From Flavobacteriales bacterium (GTDB lineage: Bacteria > Bacteroidota > Bacteroidia > Flavobacteriales_F > PHOS-HE28): DNA of 64,000 nt. Under the pieces are notes generated by a model. The model was given only the letters and a program-made list of their open reading frames with translations. It was not told the DNA's origin and did no database searches. Location of the stretch: the NCBI GenBank assembly GCA_016705545.1, contig JADIYA010000007.1:186001-250000 (forward strand). The letters run 5' to 3'. The translations under genes and the position numbers were made by a program. This document shows, in pieces, positions 61,575 to 64,000 of this stretch. Positions within the stretch are counted from its first letter, which is position 1; each line of letters opens with the position of its first letter.

Positions 61575-63926
61575 ATGACCGCCCGCCTTACCGTACGCAC
61601 TTGGTGGCGCCGTGCGATTTATTTCTTCCCAATCCAGCTGCTGCTGCTGCACCTGAAGAAGAACCACTTGCTGCTGCTGGCGTGGCTGGTGCTGTTCGCC
61701 TACGTGACGGAGAGCCTTGGGGTGAAATACGGCGTGCCTTATCTCTTCCTGTTCCCCGAGTACTTCGGCCGTGTCGATTTCTTCTCGCACCTGATCACCG
61801 GCTTCGCCTTGGGCGGCTTCATCACCGCCTTCAACCTGTACAGCTACGCGATGCATGGCTACCGCTTCCCCTTCATCGCCACCATCGCCAGGCCCTTCCT
61901 CAAATTCAACGTGAACAACGCCTTCATCCCGGCACTGTTCATACTCACCTACCTCTGGTGCGCAGCGCGCTTCCAATACACCCAGGAATTGGTCCCCTTG
62001 CCGAGCGTGGCCCTGCATCTGCTGGGATTCCTCGTGGGCGTCCTCGCCTTCTTGGGCATCGCGCTGCTCTACTTCACGCGCACGAACACCGACATCGTGA
62101 AGCTCTCCGGTAAATCGGCTGAGGAGTACCGGCCGGAAGAGCCGCTCATGGATATACTCGGGCCGCAGCACGAAGCCCCGCCCAAGAGGCCCCATGAGCG
62201 GCGAAAGGCCATGCGCTGGCTGCGTCGCCAGCAGCGCACGGAGAAATGGCGCGTTGAAACCTACCTCACTCCACGACTGCGCATCATGCTGGCCCGAAGC
62301 AGCGCGCACTACGATCAGGAGCTGCTGCGCGATGTGCTCTGGCAGAACCACATCAACGGATCCATCTTCGAGGTGGTCCTCGTGCTCACCTTCATCCTGC
62401 TTGGCGCTTTCAACAACGTGGCGCTCTTCGCCATTCCGGCAGGAGCAAGCGCGTTCCTCCTGTTCACGGTGGTGCTCATGCTCGTGAGCGCGCTCTTCAG
62501 TTGGCTCCACGGCTGGACCGGGGCTGTGATCCTCCTGGCTGTGGTGAGCCTGAACCTCTTGAGCCAACGCACAGAGCGCTTCCTGTATGACACCCATGCT
62601 TACGGGCTCGATTATGAGCATCCGCCCGCCACCTACGATCGCAATACCATCACGGCCATGGCCAACGACACGGCTCTTGCCGCACGCGATGCCCGCGCCA
62701 TGCTGGCCACGCTCGAGCGATGGAAAGCGAACAACCTGCGCTTCGCCGATGCCAGCGGGAAGCCCAAGATGGTGATCATCAACACCAGCGGGGGTGGGCT
62801 GCGAAGCATGCTTTGGACCTATCGCGGGCTGCAGGTGGCGGATAGCATGCTGGATGGAACGTTGATGGCACGCACTGCACTGATGACCGGCTCATCTGGC
62901 GGGATCATTGGTGCGGCTTACTTCCGCCAGATCCAGCAATACGACCAGGATAAAGGCACCTCGGATCGCTTCAGCCATGCTGTGCTTGATGAGATCAGCG
63001 GTGACGTGCTCAACCCGGTGGCCTTCAGCTTCGTCACCAACGATATGTTCATCCGCTACCGCAGCGTGCGCGATGGCAATCGCCGGTACACGCTCGACCG
63101 CGCCGCTGCGTTCGAACGGCGATTGAATGCGAACACGCGTGGCATGCTCGACGTGCGTTTGGGTGAAATGGCACAGGCCGAAAGGGAAGCCCGCACCCCA
63201 ATGCTGGTGGTGAGCCCGACCAGCATCAACGATGGGCGTCGATTGGTGATCGCGGCGCAGGATGCCTCGTACCTCACGTCCATCACCCCGAGTGCTTCTG
63301 TCCATCTGCAAAGCCAAGCAGAGGCCATCGAATTCCGCCGCCTATTCGCCGCTCACGGCCCAGACAGTCTCAAGCTATCCAGCGCATTGCGCATGAGCGC
63401 CAGCTTCCCGTACATCACACCGATCACCACATTGCCCAGCCAGCCACCCATGCGCGTGATGGATGCCGGGGTGCGGGACAACTACGGATACAGGGTCACC
63501 CTCGCATGGCTGGCGACTTTCCAGGACTGGATCGAGGCGAACACCAGCGGTGTCGTGGTGCTGCAACTGCGCGACACACAGAAGCAACTGGAGGTGCACC
63601 CGAGCAGCGGTTCACTGATGGGCCGAGTACTCGACCCGATCGGCAGCGTTTACGACAACTTCGTCCGCGCACAGGATCAGGACTACGACCTCATGCTGCA
63701 CCTCTTCGACCCCACGGGGAATGCGCCATTGGAGGTGATCGATGTGCAGCTTTGGCACGATCGATCCGAGCGCATCTCACTCAGTTGGCATCTTACGCGG
63801 GTTGAACGGGAGCGCGTATTGCGCTCAGTGCACGGAACTGGGAACCGTATGGCATTCGCACGATTGTCCGCGCTCCTGCATCCCGCTAGCCCAACTGCTG
63901 AAGGTGCCAGCGCACCAACCCGTTGA
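61575..63926 (+). CDS. Patatin-like phospholipase with N-terminal membrane domain
   Basis: A 783-aa protein. The first ~175 residues have about four hydrophobic segments (PIQLLLLHLKKNHLLLLAWLV, HLITGFALGGFITAFNLY, IPALFILTYLWCA, HLLGFLVGVLAFLGIALLYF), and two or three more lie around residues 265-325. The C-terminal catalytic domain has the oxyanion turn INTSGGGLRS (~402), nucleophile elbow GSSGG with Ser441, and the dyad Asp630 in MDAGVRDNYG. This Ser-Asp dyad is that of patatin-type lipases. The substrate is likely membrane lipid, from its location; not proven. A TATCATTG box (61549-61556) lies 18 nt before the ATG. Confidence 0.88.
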   Translation: MTARLTVRTWWRRAIYFFPIQLLLLHLKKNHLLLLAWLVLFAYVTESLGVKYGVPYLFLFPEYFGRVDFFSHLITGFALGGFITAFNLYSYAMHGYRFPFIATIARPFLKFNVNNAFIPALFILTYLWCAARFQYTQELVPLPSVALHLLGFLVGVLAFLGIALLYFTRTNTDIVKLSGKSAEEYRPEEPLMDILGPQHEAPPKRPHERRKAMRWLRRQQRTEKWRVETYLTPRLRIMLARSSAHYDQELLRDVLWQNHINGSIFEVVLVLTFILLGAFNNVALFAIPAGASAFLLFTVVLMLVSALFSWLHGWTGAVILLAVVSLNLLSQRTERFLYDTHAYGLDYEHPPATYDRNTITAMANDTALAARDARAMLATLERWKANNLRFADASGKPKMVIINTSGGGLRSMLWTYRGLQVADSMLDGTLMARTALMTGSSGGIIGAAYFRQIQQYDQDKGTSDRFSHAVLDEISGDVLNPVAFSFVTNDMFIRYRSVRDGNRRYTLDRAAAFERRLNANTRGMLDVRLGEMAQAEREARTPMLVVSPTSINDGRRLVIAAQDASYLTSITPSASVHLQSQAEAIEFRRLFAAHGPDSLKLSSALRMSASFPYITPITTLPSQPPMRVMDAGVRDNYGYRVTLAWLATFQDWIEANTSGVVVLQLRDTQKQLEVHPSSGSLMGRVLDPIGSVYDNFVRAQDQDYDLMLHLFDPTGNAPLEVIDVQLWHDRSERISLSWHLTRVERERVLRSVHGTGNRMAFARLSALLHPASPTAEGASAPTR

Positions 63927-64000
63927 GGGGATCGCGCTCCACAACGAGCAATTCCATTCCGTGCTCCAGAAGGCAGGCCGATAGAATTTCCCGGAAGCCC
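63886..64000 (-). CDS. 3' end of an unidentified gene (cut by window edge)
   Basis: From the right edge to TAG 63888-63886 the minus strand is open and codes GFREILSACLLEHGMELLVV then ERDPLNGLVRWHLQQLG. It is amphipathic, globular-looking sequence with codon use like the neighbours. It would overlap the patatin-like gene tail to tail by 41 nt. A plus-strand frame over the same bases is also open, so the call is tentative. Product not recognised. Confidence 0.4.
   Translation of the reverse strand, partial: GFREILSACLLEHGMELLVVERDPLNGLVRWHLQQLG

Noticed and set aside
61398..62621. Minus-strand 407-aa open frame
   Set aside because: Mostly antisense to the patatin-like gene; Glu/Gln/His-rich shadow.
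1..64000. tRNA, rRNA, riboswitches and insertion sequences
   Set aside because: Reading the gaps between genes showed no cloverleaf, rRNA segment or known riboswitch core, and no transposase coding sequence anywhere.

Overview
The window looks like a high-GC member of the Bacteroidota, probably an uncultured Flavobacteriales lineage. The evidence is: about ten predicted extracellular proteins ending in a type IX secretion (T9SS) type A sorting domain; a TonB receptor with a CarboxypepD-like N-terminal module; a divergent DUF4293/rho pair; a run of SurA-like folding factors followed by MoxR; and promoter boxes of the Bacteroidota -7 type (TAnnTTTG). The standard genetic code is used. I saw no rRNA, tRNA or CRISPR array. 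Many genes are broken by one- or two-base indels, mostly in runs of C or G (in rho, the SGNH genes and the repeat arrays). I read these as long-read consensus errors rather than true pseudogenes. The deletion in valS is a different kind of change.

Layout. 1-5371: 3' part of a giant secreted protein made of about 18 near-identical 222-bp units, then HYR-like modules and a T9SS tail. 5464-8317: membrane-anchored nucleotide-sugar dehydratase/epimerase, DinB-like protein, DUF2214-like membrane protein. 8354-11256: TonB-dependent receptor. 11257-13793 (-): valine-tRNA ligase with an internal deletion. 13878-15890: membrane protein of the family named 'site-specific recombinase'. 15929-16984: Omp28-like T9SS protein. 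16985-19449 (-): subtilase, ECF sigma factor and zinc anti-sigma factor. 19522-21132 (-): GMC oxidoreductase. 21347-22765: PKD-domain T9SS protein bracketed by a 36-bp direct repeat that duplicates the 3' end of the next gene. 22769-28683 (-): apparent operon of a LysM/transglycosylase-fold protein, two SGNH hydrolase-like proteins and an MBOAT acyltransferase, which I interpret as cell-wall or polysaccharide O-acylation. 28778-30307 (-): agmatinase-family ureohydrolase and DUF4293. 30504-32326: Rho with a long disordered acidic/arginine-rich insert and a hairpin-rich leader. 32475-36472: small membrane protein, Mpl (-), a tiny basic ORF (-), an MBL-fold hydrolase and an XRE/S24-type regulator. 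36624-41948: three tightly coupled SurA-like folding proteins and MoxR.

42048-51991 is a lower-GC block of secreted proteins: a beta-rich T9SS protein, a propeller T9SS protein, a lysyl-oxidase-like protein with a dockerin-like tail, and a large Cys/Asp-rich thrombospondin-3-like repeat protein whose N-terminal module matches that of the first protein. 52348-54732 (-): Pif1-like helicase carrying an in-frame palindromic insert. 54847-59806 (-): ASST-like, CotH-kinase-like and propeller T9SS proteins, translationally coupled through ATGA overlaps. 60070-64000: SRAP/YedK-like protein, PabA/TrpG amidotransferase (-), patatin-like membrane lipase, and the 3' end of an unidentified gene (-).

The most intriguing possibilities are four. 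First, an extracellular-matrix locus with a lysyl-oxidase-like enzyme and possible cohesin/dockerin-like modules. Second, an O-acylation operon headed by a transglycosylase-fold protein that seems to lack its catalytic Glu. Third, the coupled sulfotransferase-like/CotH/propeller cluster. Fourth, a recurring near-leaderless promoter motif directly abutting start codons.
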